Made by a program: the position numbers and the translations under genes
Shown here: positions 50,938-60,906 of the stretch, piece after piece
Position numbering within the stretch: the stretch's first letter is position 1
Layout of the letters: each line of letters starts with the position of its first letter
Notes under the pieces: model-generated
The model's database searches: none
What the model was told of the DNA's origin: nothing
What the model saw: the letters and a program-made list of their open reading frames with translations, nothing else
Source of the DNA: Nostocales cyanobacterium LEGE 12452
GTDB taxonomy: Bacteria; Cyanobacteriota; Cyanobacteriia; Cyanobacteriales; Nostocaceae
NCBI GenBank assembly: GCA_015206945.1
Contig: JADEXV010000001.1
Span: forward strand, 42,345-106,344
Length of the DNA: 64,000 nucleotides
Direction: 5' to 3'

Positions 50938-51555
50938 TAACCACTTTTGACCGTCTAAGCGCTGAACTAAGCCATATACCAACAAATCGAGGGTAATTTT
51001 GCGCTCATCGATTAGGAATGACTCAAGAGTGCTGGGTTTTTTGCCTTCATTACAAGAAAATCCCTTTTTTCCTTGAATATCTTCATCGGGGAAATACAGG
51101 TTAAACTGACGCTTACCGATTTCTGACCAACTGCCGATAATTTGCCAGCATTCTTCGGCAGATTCAAAGCCAGTGATTGCCATCTTCTGCTTGGTAAAAG
51201 ACACCTGTAAGTCTTGCACACCTTTTTGAGCGATCGCTTTTTGTAAAGCTGGCAAGTAGTCTTGCTCAATGAACTCTACGAATGGCTTGTCTTCAACAGA
51301 TGGGGCTTTTTCCTTTTTGGCGGCTTTAGCTGCGGCGGGTTTTTCTCCCTTGGGTGATGCAGCAGCTGGTTTAGCAGCATTGGGATTATCTTCGGGGTTT
51401 GCGGCTTTAGGATCTGGCGCGTTGGCAGTAGGAATATCTGTGGCTTCGGGTGAGTCTGTACTAGGAGCGTGTTCTTCAGCCACACTGGGAGCTTGCTTGT
51501 CAACAGTGCTGGGAGCTACTTCTCCCGCTTGATTGTGATTGGTTGGGTCTGCCAT
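50926..51555 (-). CDS. DUF2996-like protein with disordered N-terminus
   Basis: A 209-residue protein. The first 90 residues are low-complexity Ala/Pro/Lys/Glu sequence (AAKPAAASPKGEKPAAAKAA) without a transit peptide. The C-terminal domain (about 95-205) has DKPFVEFIEQDYLPALQKAI, FNLYFPDEDIQGKKGFSC, ERKITLDLLVYGLVQRLDGQ and ends KWLGRN. This pattern matches my recollection of the DUF2996 family of cyanobacteria and plants. Function unknown. Its stop codon is supplied by a heptamer repeat shared with the intergenic gap. Confidence 0.7.
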   Translation of the reverse strand: MADPTNHNQAGEVAPSTVDKQAPSVAEEHAPSTDSPEATDIPTANAPDPKAANPEDNPNAAKPAAASPKGEKPAAAKAAKKEKAPSVEDKPFVEFIEQDYLPALQKAIAQKGVQDLQVSFTKQKMAITGFESAEECWQIIGSWSEIGKRQFNLYFPDEDIQGKKGFSCNEGKKPSTLESFLIDERKITLDLLVYGLVQRLDGQKWLGRN

Positions 51556-51690
51556 TGCTCAGGTCAATCCTTTAATCTAGCTTTGGGAGCGATCGCTCAC
51601 CTTGATGTATCGGGTATTTTTATTTTGACATACTACTACCGCTGTGCAGAATTCGTAATTTGTATTTGTAATTTGTAATTTATATACCGC

Positions 51691-51774
51691 AAGGGTTTCA
51701 TTTCTTTGGGATGGGTGGTTTACTTGCAATACTGTTCGGTTAAGGCAAGAGACGCGATGAATCGCCGTCTCTAC
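51691..51774. repeat. Dispersed repeat plus palindrome copy
   Basis: AAGGGTTTCATTTCTTTGGG and following sequence to about 51741 resembles 35937-35990. A palindrome AGAGACGCGATGAATCGCCG then TCTCTAC follows at 51748-51774, with one extra C compared with other copies. Confidence 0.65.
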
Positions 51775-51838
51775 AATATTCAGTCTTTTGTCTTGATGGC
51801 GATAAATCACATCTTTAGCGATTTAGAATTTTCATCCT

Positions 51839-52885
51839 TCAAATCCCTTTGAATCCCATACCAGTTTCTACCTGTTGCTTTGCTGGAGTAGAATTTACCT
51901 TGCTGCTAGAAGTCTGACGCCTGGTGCCAACTTGGCTCAAGAATATACCTCCTAAAATCAAGCTACCGCCAATATATTGAGGTGGGGTAGGGGCTTCACC
52001 CAAAATTAAATAGGCTGCTATAATTCCCACAATTGGGCCAAATGAGCTAATTAGGGAAGCTGTAGAGACAGTGGAAGTTTTCAAGCCTTTAACCCAAAAA
52101 GACTGGCCTACCACCACAATCAACCCGCCATAGAGAAACATCCACTGCCATAAGAATGGTGAGAGAACATCAGCAAAATGATCCTTGCCATAGAGGACTA
52201 AAGCAATAAAGAAAAAGATCACAGTTCCAAGTGCAGTCCGAAAAATGCTATAGATTCCCAAAGGAATCTGCGAAAGGTGTTTCTTACTAATAATCGTAGA
52301 AGCGGCTATGGCTACAGATGCTACTGCTGCCAAAAGTTCCCCTATGCCTAAACCAAAACCTCCCATGTTCATCATAGTTTCTGTTGGAGGCTGAAGGATA
52401 ATAGTTAGGATAACGCCAACAAAAGCTGCGATCGCACCAAAAAATTCCCAAATATTTACCCGTTCTTTCAATAACCAGGCTGATAAAGCCAAAGTTAGTG
52501 GCGGTTCCAAGCGTCCCACCAAGATGACATTGTTCACCCCTGTAAGTGCCAGTGCCTGGAAAATTAAACCAGGGGCTAACGCTCCTGATAAAATAGCTAC
52601 CGCCGTTAGACTAACCCAATCCTTCCTTGAGAGTTGCTTCAAAGTAGCTTTGTTCCACTGTCGCCCATAGATTAGGATCAGAAGTATCAAGGCACAAAGG
52701 TTTCCCACAAATAAAACATTACACAAAGAAATCGGATTGCGATTACCGATAAAATGTTGAGCACCAATTTCTGTTAGTTTCCGGGTAACGGCGCTAGATG
52801 CTCCAAAAATTAGCATTGCTAGCCAAAGATATGTTTGTCCTGAAATTCTATAGATTTGGCGATGTGGTCTTTTGCGTCTAGTCAC
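51839..52885 (-). CDS. EamA/DMT-superfamily transporter
   Basis: A 348-residue membrane protein with about ten hydrophobic helices in two EamA repeats (first half around YLWLAMLIFGASSAVTRKL to VILVGRLEPPLTLALSAWLL; second half from GGFGLGIGELLAAVASVAIA to IVGIIAAYLILGEAPTPPQY). The RLEPPLTLALSAWLLKERVN type sequence at the end of repeat one is characteristic. Members export metabolites or amino acids; the substrate is not predictable. The N-terminal tail is basic, suggesting it stays in the cytoplasm. It is a single gene. Confidence 0.9.
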   Translation of the reverse strand: MTRRKRPHRQIYRISGQTYLWLAMLIFGASSAVTRKLTEIGAQHFIGNRNPISLCNVLFVGNLCALILLILIYGRQWNKATLKQLSRKDWVSLTAVAILSGALAPGLIFQALALTGVNNVILVGRLEPPLTLALSAWLLKERVNIWEFFGAIAAFVGVILTIILQPPTETMMNMGGFGLGIGELLAAVASVAIAASTIISKKHLSQIPLGIYSIFRTALGTVIFFFIALVLYGKDHFADVLSPFLWQWMFLYGGLIVVVGQSFWVKGLKTSTVSTASLISSFGPIVGIIAAYLILGEAPTPPQYIGGSLILGGIFLSQVGTRRQTSSSKVNSTPAKQQVETGMGFKGI

Positions 52886-53141
52886 AATAACATCACTGCA
52901 ATGAAAGCATTGCTCATCATATTAAGTGATCTTCACGCGCTTCAAAATGAGGTTTTGTTGAGAAAATACTTAAATTATCCTGTGACTTTGAGCAACCATG
53001 ATTAGCTGAGAAAATGCTGAGAATTAATTAAATTTTCTCAAAGGATAAATTCATGAAAATAGTGGCTTAGTTTCAATCCGCTCTCACTGCTACCTGAGAT
53101 GCTTGGGATGTTCAGGATAAAACAAAGAAGAGAAGTAACAA

Positions 53142-53504
53142 ATGAAACTCGCACCCTTACTTACAAGCATAGCCTTGGTTGGTTTTTTCACAGTTTGGGA
53201 CGTACCATTAAAGGCGATCAATCCGTTATTAGTGCAGGCATCAGCAGCCGAAGAAATGTCTGTAGCACAAAAAATAGACTTGCTTACTAAGAGTAAGGGT
53301 CAAATTGGTAGTGGCGATCAACTACGTCGTTTCTTTTTTGCTGACTTGGAACCAATCGGTATCCAGGTAGGTGGTGCAGGCCATGTAGTTAACCTTTATA
53401 ACAAAGCTAATAATGTTACATTCGCTTACTGTTCGCATTACGATGTGATTGTTGCCATTAAGAAAGGTAAGGTAACTAAATTTGAACCCAGCGAAGTGAA
53501 GTAA
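53142..53504 (+). CDS. Small secreted protein, unknown
   Basis: A 120-residue protein with AGAAGAG about 10 bases before ATG 53142. A Sec signal peptide covers residues about 1-35 (LLTSIALVGFFTVWDVPLKA, ending near VQASAAEE). The mature domain of about 85 residues has DQLRRFFFADLEPIGIQVGG and AYCSHYDVIVAIKKGKVTKF, a small beta-rich domain with one Cys. I do not recognise the family. A hairpin at 53586-53617 follows. Confidence 0.7.
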   Translation: MKLAPLLTSIALVGFFTVWDVPLKAINPLLVQASAAEEMSVAQKIDLLTKSKGQIGSGDQLRRFFFADLEPIGIQVGGAGHVVNLYNKANNVTFAYCSHYDVIVAIKKGKVTKFEPSEVK

Positions 53505-54472
53505 TAATGAATCTACTTTCTAATTAATATTTTGCTGAAACTAGAGGAGCGATTTGATTGCATCTAGGTTGCAATATATGAAGAAAAGCCCGGAGTCACG
53601 GAAACGTCTCCGGCTTTATGCTGTGCATTTACGCTTGAGCAAAAGTCTGATTTTATCCTTCTCAAAAAAATATTACGTTTCTGGAATATCGGGTCAAGTA
53701 GAAAAGTTAAAATATGAAACTTTTTTGCCCTTAAACTCTTATTTAATTATTTTAGTTTCAGGTATTTTACAATGAGGCTTTTAAAAGCGATCGCCTGCGA
53801 ACAAAAATTGTTTAATAGCTATTAAAGCAATTATTCTATGCTACCTCATAGGTAATCGGTAGCAGTTCCAGATTAATGTAGCCAATGATTTTCCTTTTTG
53901 AAAAAATATAAAAAGCATATAATCCAGTCAAAAAAATTAGCAAAAACTAAACCTTAACCAAGATGCTATTCAACCTTAATGATTAGGAAAAATATTCTTA
54001 ACATTATTCAAATACACTCTTGCTAAGATAACTTCAAATACAGATTACAACCTGAATTTTTGACTTTTAATGGGCAAACAAAAGATGCTTAACTTTCGGC
54101 TAATTGTAATAAAATTTGGAAATAATGGGTTTCAAAAAAATGTGCGTAAGTGTTGCTAGATGTAGTTTTGAGATTTCTACATCTGAAATCAAGTTCTCAC
54201 ATATCCTCATTTCACAACTTGATCAAATAATAATTACAACAATCTTGAGTTAAGTTTTTCTAGCCTATTTACAGTCAAAAATTTAGTAATTAGTATTTCA
54301 TTTCTGCAAATTTTTCTGCTATATAAGCAAAGTAAGATAACGCAGACTAATCTTAAATCTCAGCCTAGCAAAGTTAGCTTTGTTTGTGTCGTACAGGCTT
54401 TTAGTCAGATAGCAATTTGCATATTTGGAGCGTTCCCAAAAGTTTTACAGTTTGAATAAGGATAAAATTCTC
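53505..54472. other. Long AT-rich intergenic region
   Basis: 968 bases. A terminator-like hairpin lies at 53586-53617. The remaining DNA is AT-rich, with no supported gene; a 73-codon frame at 53554-53775 spans the hairpin and looks random. Confidence 0.45.
53586..53617 (+). terminator. Probable terminator of the small secreted protein gene
   Basis: AAGCCCGGAG (53586-53595) pairs with CTCCGGCTTT (53608-53617) with one bulged G; the loop is 12 nt. The T run is short. It lies about 80 bp after the stop codon. Confidence 0.6.
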
Positions 54473-55438
54473 ATGGCTCTTTACGGCTATACGATTGGAG
54501 ATGCGGATATCAATACCAGCCAAGCTGGAGAACAATTCGCAGTTTACCGCTTCCCCATAGGCCCCTTCAATGCTACTCCCCAAAAAGTAGGCGAAATCAA
54601 TGCTGCGAATATTCCGAACGCAGACCTAGAAGGTTTGGGCACTAACCCCACTACCGGAAGGGCAAGTGCAATTAACGAAGCACGTGCCTCTGGTTCTACA
54701 ACAGCTGGTTCTGTTATTCGGGTAAATAATGTAGATCAGCCTTTTGCTCCAGCTAGTGCCTCGCCTACACCATCACCATCTGACCTACGTCGTTTTGGGT
54801 TTGACTCAGGTGCTGACTTTGGACGTGACTATTCAGTAGCTGGTCAACCAATTGTTCAATACAACATTTCAGGAAATAATAGCAGCAGTAATGCAGGTAG
54901 CTCTCTTTATAAAGTTACTACAGCTAACCCTGGAACTATTAGCCTTGTAGACGGCTTTGGCCCAGCTACTACTGCTGCACAAAGACAAGGAACTCAGGCT
55001 ACCAACCCTGGAAAATTTGCCGATGGATTAGCTATCGACAATCTCAATCCTGGTAGAACTCGCGCTCTTGCTAGTGATTTCAGCACTGCTGATGGAGATG
55101 GAGCGCAGCTTTACAAAGTTGATTTGCTCACTGGTGAGCTATCTGCGCCGATTACTGTGAGAAATTCATCAGGACAACCTCTGAATATCAACGCAGATTC
55201 TGGATTGGCATTTACTAACAGCGGATCTCAAGGATTGTTCGCTTTGCTAGAAACTGGTGCTGTCTATCAAATCACAGGCTACCAAGATGAACTTGCTGCA
55301 TCAGGTCTAGGTTTAGGTAGTGCTACGGGTACTAATGGCGCTGGCTTTGCAACCGCCACCTTAGTTGGTAACGTTAATTTACCAAGTGCTGTGAGTGGAG
55401 CCATTGATTATGAAGGCTTTACGATTGTTAATGAATAA
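54473..55438 (+). CDS. Unrecognised Ser/Thr/Asn/Gly-rich protein
   Basis: A 321-residue protein from ATG 54473, with AAGGAT upstream; an earlier start at 54425 lacks support. No signal peptide. Composition is Ala, Ser, Thr, Asn and Gly-rich, with short repeating blocks: SSLYKVTTANPGTISLVDGF and AQLYKVDLLTGELSAPITV are similar, as are FADGLAIDNLNPGRTRAL and LNINADSGLAFTNSGSQGLF. These look like blades of a beta-propeller, or repeats of an extracellular domain, lacking an RTX tail. The LYKV blocks hint at a DUF4394-like propeller, which is inference. Function unknown. A hairpin follows. Confidence 0.6.
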   Translation: MALYGYTIGDADINTSQAGEQFAVYRFPIGPFNATPQKVGEINAANIPNADLEGLGTNPTTGRASAINEARASGSTTAGSVIRVNNVDQPFAPASASPTPSPSDLRRFGFDSGADFGRDYSVAGQPIVQYNISGNNSSSNAGSSLYKVTTANPGTISLVDGFGPATTAAQRQGTQATNPGKFADGLAIDNLNPGRTRALASDFSTADGDGAQLYKVDLLTGELSAPITVRNSSGQPLNINADSGLAFTNSGSQGLFALLETGAVYQITGYQDELAASGLGLGSATGTNGAGFATATLVGNVNLPSAVSGAIDYEGFTIVNE

Positions 55439-55460
55439 CAGCCGTTAGAATACTCTATTC

Positions 55461-55497
55461 TTCAACTCTTGTAAAATGTACTTTTGCAAGAGTTGAA
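55461..55497 (+). terminator. Long hairpin after the propeller-like gene
   Basis: TTCAACTCTTGTAAAA (55461-55476) pairs with TTTTGCAAGAGTTGAA (55482-55497), 16 bp with one mismatch and a 5-nt loop. There is no strong T run. The right arm (TACTTTTGCAAGAGTTGAA, 19 nt) is repeated at 55562-55580. Confidence 0.65.
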
Positions 55498-55634
55498 GAA
55501 GGGATTATTTTACGGAAATATGTTATTCCAAGTTGAACGCGCCTAGTGTCGCTGTGAAAAATACTTTTGCAAGAGTTGAATATTATAAATAACTTTTCAG
55601 GTTAGTATTTGCAATTTTTTATATTATCTAATAA

Positions 55635-56507
55635 TTAAAGTGGCGTAATCCAATAAGTAATGCCTCGAATAGCTTGTTTTTTAAAACCAAACAAAGGTAA
55701 GTTATCTTCAGATAGACCTACATAAGTCCAATGTGGAACATCATTTTCTACAGTTTGAAACCAACCATTTTGATTAAGAGCTTTTCTCTGCTCTTTACTA
55801 CCTACGCGTAAATCAATGGCTAATCCCCAGAGATGTTGTGAAGTTCCGGGGGGCGCAACTAAACCGAGAATTTTTGTCTCTTTACCTTGTTGAACTTTTG
55901 CTAAAACTCGATCGTTAGCATATTTGTGCCAAAATCTTAAATTCGTGTTGAAAGTGCGAGTACAGTCACCAGAACCATAACCAGATTTTAGCGGAATTTG
56001 CTGCTGTACTCGTGCTTTATTTAAAGCATCAGCCGCCGATTTTTGTAAATAACAGTCGTTAGTGCTATCAACACGATCCATTGTTAAAGTAGCTTGAAAC
56101 TCTTGGGTTTCTTGTTCATTAGCAAAGATATTTTTTTGCGGTAGTTTAATCCCAATATCGGGATTTACGAATACTGCACCATAGCTTCGTAGCAAAGTAT
56201 ATTCATAAGTACCAGGCTGGGGAATTGTGGATAGTTTTCTAGCGATCGCAGATAAAAAGCGCTGTTGAGGATTTAATTTAGCATCGGGAATAAATGGTTC
56301 TGATGTTGTATTTTTAAAGGTATCTATACAAGGTAATGAATTATTAATCAAGCATTCTTGTAATGGTTGAGCAGTTATAGCAACTTTGTGGTGGGTAATC
56401 TCATTGCTAGCGACTAATACAAAGATCATCAATATAACGATACTGATAAAACTTGTTTTTCTAATAAACCTAGTAATTTTTTTTTGATTTATGAAAGGGA
56501 TTTTCAT
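55635..56507 (-). CDS. M15-type D-Ala-D-Ala carboxypeptidase-like protein
   Basis: A 290-residue protein with an N-terminal signal/anchor helix (FISIVILMIFVLVASNEI, residues about 17-34), so its catalytic part faces the periplasm. The C-terminal domain carries the M15/VanY zinc motif SxHxxGxAxD as GTSQHLWGLAIDLRVG and a second His in ENDVPHWTYVG. SGYGSGDCTRTFNTNLRFWH precedes it. The zinc ligands and general base are therefore present, and a role in trimming peptidoglycan stem peptides is plausible. No van resistance genes are near. Confidence 0.85.
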   Translation of the reverse strand: MKIPFINQKKITRFIRKTSFISIVILMIFVLVASNEITHHKVAITAQPLQECLINNSLPCIDTFKNTTSEPFIPDAKLNPQQRFLSAIARKLSTIPQPGTYEYTLLRSYGAVFVNPDIGIKLPQKNIFANEQETQEFQATLTMDRVDSTNDCYLQKSAADALNKARVQQQIPLKSGYGSGDCTRTFNTNLRFWHKYANDRVLAKVQQGKETKILGLVAPPGTSQHLWGLAIDLRVGSKEQRKALNQNGWFQTVENDVPHWTYVGLSEDNLPLFGFKKQAIRGITYWITPL

Positions 56508-56885
56508 TTTAAATAATTGCTTAATGATTACTAAATAAGTTATTCTTTTAGATGTATTGATTATTGATAGCTGAAAATTACAGATAAATTATCAACATTT
56601 AAATATTATTTAATTGAAATTAAACAAAGCGTTTAGTACATATTATTTATAAATTAATTTGTGCTTGGTTAACGCTCTGAACAATAGCTGCGCTCGAAAA
56701 CCGGAATGTTTTGACAAATTTTAAAAAGATGAAATGTTTTACTTACTACTAAACTTAAAAAATGGAACCTTCCTTTTAATTGAGTACTAGTAAATTTGAT
56801 AACTTTTTTATCAGAAAGATACATCCATGAAACCACTGGAACAGCTAAAATTGAAAAGAACTCTAAGCTTGCCGATCCTGTAAGT
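56508..56885. other. Divergent intergenic region
   Basis: AT-rich DNA between the M15 peptidase and mnmG. It must hold both promoters. I see no gene; a frame open from 56796 continues into mnmG but its first 30 codons do not look like family sequence. Confidence 0.4.
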
Positions 56886-58808
56886 ATGACCATGCACAAT
56901 TCCGTTGAATTCCAAGACGCTTTTGATGTCATAGTCGTCGGTGCAGGTCACTCCGGTTGCGAAGCAGCTCTCGCCTCTGCACGCCTCGGTTGTCGTACCC
57001 TGTTATTGACGCTCAACTTGGATAAAATCGCTTGGCAACCTTGTAACCCAGCAGTAGGTGGCCCGGCGAAATCCCAATTGACTCATGAGGTAGATGCACT
57101 CGGTGGGGAAATTGGTAAAGTAGCAGACCGCACCTATCTGCAAAAACGTATCCTCAACTCTTCACGGGGGCCTGCTGTTTGGGCATTACGCGCCCAGACT
57201 GATAAGCGCGAATATGCAGCGGTGATGAAAAATATTGTTGAGAATCAAGAAAACTTGACAATCCGCGAAAGTATGGCAACAGATTTGGTGCTAGGCGCTA
57301 ACGGTGAAGTCATTGGGGTTGAAACTTATTTTGGTGTAGGGTTCCAATGTAAAGCAGTCATCTTGACAACCGGCACCTTCCTGGGAGGTAAAATTTGGGT
57401 TGGTAACAAATCAATGCCAGCCGGACGTGCTGGAGAATTTGCGGCTGAAGGATTGACACAAACCCTAAATCGCCTGGGATTTGAAACCGGCAGACTTAAA
57501 ACTGGAACTCCAGCGCGGGTAGACAAGCGATCGGTAGATTATAGTAAAATGCTCATCCAGCCAGGGGATGAAGATGTGCGCTGGTTTAGCTTTGACCCAG
57601 ATGTGTGGGTAGAACGGGAACAGATGCCTTGCTACATCACCCGCACAACCCCCGAAACCCATCGCCTAATTCAAGAAAATTTACACCTGTCGCCGGTTTA
57701 TGGTGGTTGGGTGGAAGCCAAAGGGCCGCGTTATTGTCCCAGTATTGAAGATAAGATTGTCCGCTTTGCCGATAAAGAAAGCCACCAAATCTTTATTGAA
57801 CCGGAAGGAAGAGATATACCCGAACTGTATATCCAAGGGTTTTCTACAGGGTTGCCAGAAAATTTGCAACTGCAAATGTTGCGGACTCTCCCTGGTTTGG
57901 AAAAATGTGTGATGCTGCGTCCCGCTTATGCAGTGGAATATGACTATTTACCAGCAACTCAGTGTTACCCCACACTAATGACCAAAAAGATTGCGGGGCT
58001 GTTTTGTGCTGGGCAGATTAACGGCACTACAGGTTATGAAGAAGCTGCTGCTCAAGGGCTGGTAGCGGGAATTAACGCCGCTCGATTTGTTCGCTCTCAA
58101 GAAATGATTGTCTTTGCCCGCGAGCAAAGTTACATTGGGACGCTAGTTGATGACCTGTGTACAAAAGACCTGCGGGAACCTTACCGGATGCTTACAAGTA
58201 GGTCAGAGTACCGATTGCTATTGCGTTCTGACAATGCCGACCAACGCCTGACACCCTTGGGACGGGAGATTGGTTTAATTGACGATCGCCGCTGGGATAT
58301 GTTTACTCAAAAACAGGGTAATATCACCACAGAAAAGCAAAGATTGCAAACCACACGAGTTAAGGAACATGATGAAATTGGAATAGCGATCGCATCTGAT
58401 ACCCAACAAGCAATTAAAGGTTCAATTACCCTCAATGACTTGTTGCGGCGTCCAGGATTACATTACGTCGATCTCGACAGGTTCGGACTGGGAAACCCCA
58501 ACCTCAACCGGGCCGAGAAAGAAGGCGCAGAAATTGATATCAAGTATTCTGGCTATCTTGCTAGGCAACAAAATCAAATTGACCAAATTGCCCGCCAAGC
58601 GCACCGCCAGCTACCTGGGGATTTAGACTACACAACAATTGATACTCTTTCTAAAGAGGCAAGGGAAAAGCTGACTCACATAAAACCACTTACCCTTGGT
58701 CAAGCTGCACGTATAGGTGGTGTAAACCCAGCGGATATTAACGCCTTATTATTATATCTAGAATTGCGTAGAAGCAAGAGCCAGTCAGACTTTCCAGCGT
58801 TAGCTTAA
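56886..58808 (+). CDS. mnmG: tRNA uridine-34 modification enzyme MnmG (GidA)
   Basis: MnmG with MnmE adds the carboxymethylaminomethyl group to U34 of certain tRNAs, using FAD and folate. A 640-residue product from ATG 56886 matches the family length; ATG 56892 is equally possible. FAD-binding [20 protein letters not shown] lies at the N-terminus, then [20 protein letters not shown], and the GidA signature [22 protein letters not shown]-like C-terminal helices end in [19 protein letters not shown]. MnmE is not in the window. Confidence 0.97.
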   Translation: MTMHNSVEFQDAFDVIVVGAGHSGCEAALASARLGCRTLLLTLNLDKIAWQPCNPAVGGPAKSQLTHEVDALGGEIGKVADRTYLQKRILNSSRGPAVWALRAQTDKREYAAVMKNIVENQENLTIRESMATDLVLGANGEVIGVETYFGVGFQCKAVILTTGTFLGGKIWVGNKSMPAGRAGEFAAEGLTQTLNRLGFETGRLKTGTPARVDKRSVDYSKMLIQPGDEDVRWFSFDPDVWVEREQMPCYITRTTPETHRLIQENLHLSPVYGGWVEAKGPRYCPSIEDKIVRFADKESHQIFIEPEGRDIPELYIQGFSTGLPENLQLQMLRTLPGLEKCVMLRPAYAVEYDYLPATQCYPTLMTKKIAGLFCAGQINGTTGYEEAAAQGLVAGINAARFVRSQEMIVFAREQSYIGTLVDDLCTKDLREPYRMLTSRSEYRLLLRSDNADQRLTPLGREIGLIDDRRWDMFTQKQGNITTEKQRLQTTRVKEHDEIGIAIASDTQQAIKGSITLNDLLRRPGLHYVDLDRFGLGNPNLNRAEKEGAEIDIKYSGYLARQQNQIDQIARQAHRQLPGDLDYTTIDTLSKEAREKLTHIKPLTLGQAARIGGVNPADINALLLYLELRRSKSQSDFPALA

Positions 58809-59381
58809 CACAAGCTTGATAAAGACTGAGTATAGTAGTAGGGAGAGAGATTGGTATGATAGATGACATAAAGATTAGTAGTGGCATCATCAACAATCCT
58901 CAGATGAAAGTTGAGTTTAATACCAACACTCAATCAACTTATCTCAATTAGATGGGGGATTGGATGTTTCATTATTCAGGAGGCAGTGTTTCGACTACGC
59001 TCAACAACCACGCAGGAGTAACCCACGCACAACTGCATAGGATTGGCGCAAGACCGGAGATAAAGCGGCTCCAAGCTTTGTATCTCGTTCAACTCGTCTT
59101 AATACAATTCTGATTTTTAAATCGGGTAATTACCTAAAGCTGAAGTTTTTATTCATACTTATTTTCTCTAGTAAGAACTGCCCTCTACCTGCTACCTCCT
59201 TTTATAATCCTAATTTCCAGGCAGTCTCAATGAAATAAGTTTCACCACCAAGTATGAAAGAGGGACTGGGGACTGTAAATTGGGAGCTAGTATTTTTACT
59301 CAGCACTCAGCACTCAGCACTCAGCACTTTCAAGCCAGTAGGGGTGGCGTTTCCTCGTCCAAGCAACAACCCAGAACGTCT
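58809..59381. other. Intergenic region with short repeats
   Basis: 573 bases without a gene. Holds a dispersed piece GTTTCGACTACGCTCAACAA at about 58988, GC-rich mixed sequence to about 59070, and CACTCAG heptamers near 59298-59328. Confidence 0.45.
59298..59328. repeat. CACTCAG heptamer repeat
   Basis: Four copies upstream of the PilP-like gene. A frame open through the repeat from TTG 59280 joins the gene in phase but encodes repeat-derived sequence (TQHSALSTQH). Confidence 0.8.
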
Positions 59382-60728
59382 ATGTTACAAGAAGCCAGCA
59401 CCCGTCTCATAGTACCAGAACCATCAGAAGACTTAATCACCAACGAGCCTTGGTCGATAGAAAACTATGCTGATGGCCTAATGGATGAACTCTTTGCCGA
59501 TATCGACTACATTCTGGATGCTAGTGGTAATCTACCTTCTCAAACTGTTAGGCACAGTAGTCAGAACAGATCGAGCCACTCTGTTGCTGGAGTTTCCGCC
59601 CAAGCTCAACGCCAATCGCCTCCAGAATACGTGCCTCTGCAAACAGTTACGATACCACAGATTACTTTGAACCAAGGAGTACAGTCAGTTGCTCGAGATA
59701 ACCACAAGCAATTGAGTACCGTTGTATTTGGCACCTCTACTGTTAAATCAGTTAGTAGAAAGCGTCAAAAAACTAGTTCGGTTTTGGGCAAACTGCTGAT
59801 TGTCGGAACAACTTTAGGCGTGGCGATCGCTAGTACGATCTACTTGGTGCAGTCTGGAGTCGTATATCTTTTAAATAACAAATTGCCTGAGTCAGCGCTT
59901 CTATTGCCGCAATCGCAGTCACGGTTGCCCGTAAAAACTGAAATAGAGGCAGAGTTAGTTGACTATATGCTCCAAGCGTTGGCTGTTATAGATAAGCAAG
60001 GAGCAAAGAGCAATCAAAAATCTTTCAATCCAGGATTCTCCAGTCAGGCAAATACTAACCAAATAGCCCTTGGTCGTGAGCAAGCAACTGGTAATCTACC
60101 AGCACTTCCACTTCTAGCTAACAATACACCACCAGCCCCCAATCGTTCTGGAAGCGTTGTTGAGCGCATCTATGTCCCCGTTTATCAAGCGCCGTCACCA
60201 ATGCGCTACGCCCTTCCAGCCATTCCGGGGACTCCTACACTACCACAAGTTGCCAGTGCGTTACGGGTATCTCAACCTAATGTTGTGAAAACTGCCCTGA
60301 ATACAGTGCAACAAGCTGCCAAGCCTGTAACTGTCAATATGTTAGCTGCGGCTGTACGAGCCGAACTCAAACCGGTGGCAGCAAAAACTGCACCCATTAC
60401 CGTGCGGCAAACACCCAAACCTTTGCCTGCATTACCAGTAGTTCCATTGCGTGCTGCACTCGCACCAGAGTCAGAACCAACTATTACCCAGGAACAAGTA
60501 TATCCGGCAACTGCGATCGCATCTGCTCCGAGTAATACCTTAGAGGGATTGCTAGAGTTGGGCAACAAATCTGCCGCTTTGTTTAAAATTGATGGTGTGA
60601 CTCGCCGCATCAATATGGGTGAAAGTATCGGCTCCAGCGGTTGGACACTAGTAGATGTCAGTAATGGCGAAGCAGTCATCCGACGTAATGGCGAAGTGCG
60701 ATCGATTTATGCAGGACAGAAACTATAA
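59382..60728 (+). CDS. Single-pass membrane protein with PilP/GspC-like C-terminus
   Basis: A 448-residue protein read from ATG 59382; an in-phase TTG at 59280 would add 34 residues derived from tandem repeats. The N-terminal 150 residues look cytoplasmic and disordered. One membrane helix follows (LGKLLIVGTTLGVAIASTIY, about residues 148-167). A Pro/Ala/Thr-rich spacer leads to a C-terminal domain (SAALFKIDGVTRRINMGESI, then GSSGWTLVDVSNGEAVIRRN) that resembles the beta domain of type IV pilus PilP and type II secretion GspC. A role in pilus or secretion-complex assembly is inference. No other pilus genes are adjacent. Confidence 0.7.
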   Translation: MLQEASTRLIVPEPSEDLITNEPWSIENYADGLMDELFADIDYILDASGNLPSQTVRHSSQNRSSHSVAGVSAQAQRQSPPEYVPLQTVTIPQITLNQGVQSVARDNHKQLSTVVFGTSTVKSVSRKRQKTSSVLGKLLIVGTTLGVAIASTIYLVQSGVVYLLNNKLPESALLLPQSQSRLPVKTEIEAELVDYMLQALAVIDKQGAKSNQKSFNPGFSSQANTNQIALGREQATGNLPALPLLANNTPPAPNRSGSVVERIYVPVYQAPSPMRYALPAIPGTPTLPQVASALRVSQPNVVKTALNTVQQAAKPVTVNMLAAAVRAELKPVAAKTAPITVRQTPKPLPALPVVPLRAALAPESEPTITQEQVYPATAIASAPSNTLEGLLELGNKSAALFKIDGVTRRINMGESIGSSGWTLVDVSNGEAVIRRNGEVRSIYAGQKL

Positions 60729-60906
60729 ATTTTTTAACCCACTGCCTGGTTGAGGAGAGTTTAAAGATTAACCTCATCTATCACCATCAACAGTACTGCG
60801 GCCAGCAATAATTGATTGAAATAATTTGATTGCGTCAAATACTCCTCTGTCTCTATCTGCACTGTTAGGATTGCCTGCTGATATGTAGCCTAGCTAATGC
60901 GATTGC

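Noticed and set aside
53554..53775. 73-codon plus-strand frame after the small secreted protein
   Set aside because: It spans a terminator-like hairpin and encodes biased, motif-free sequence.
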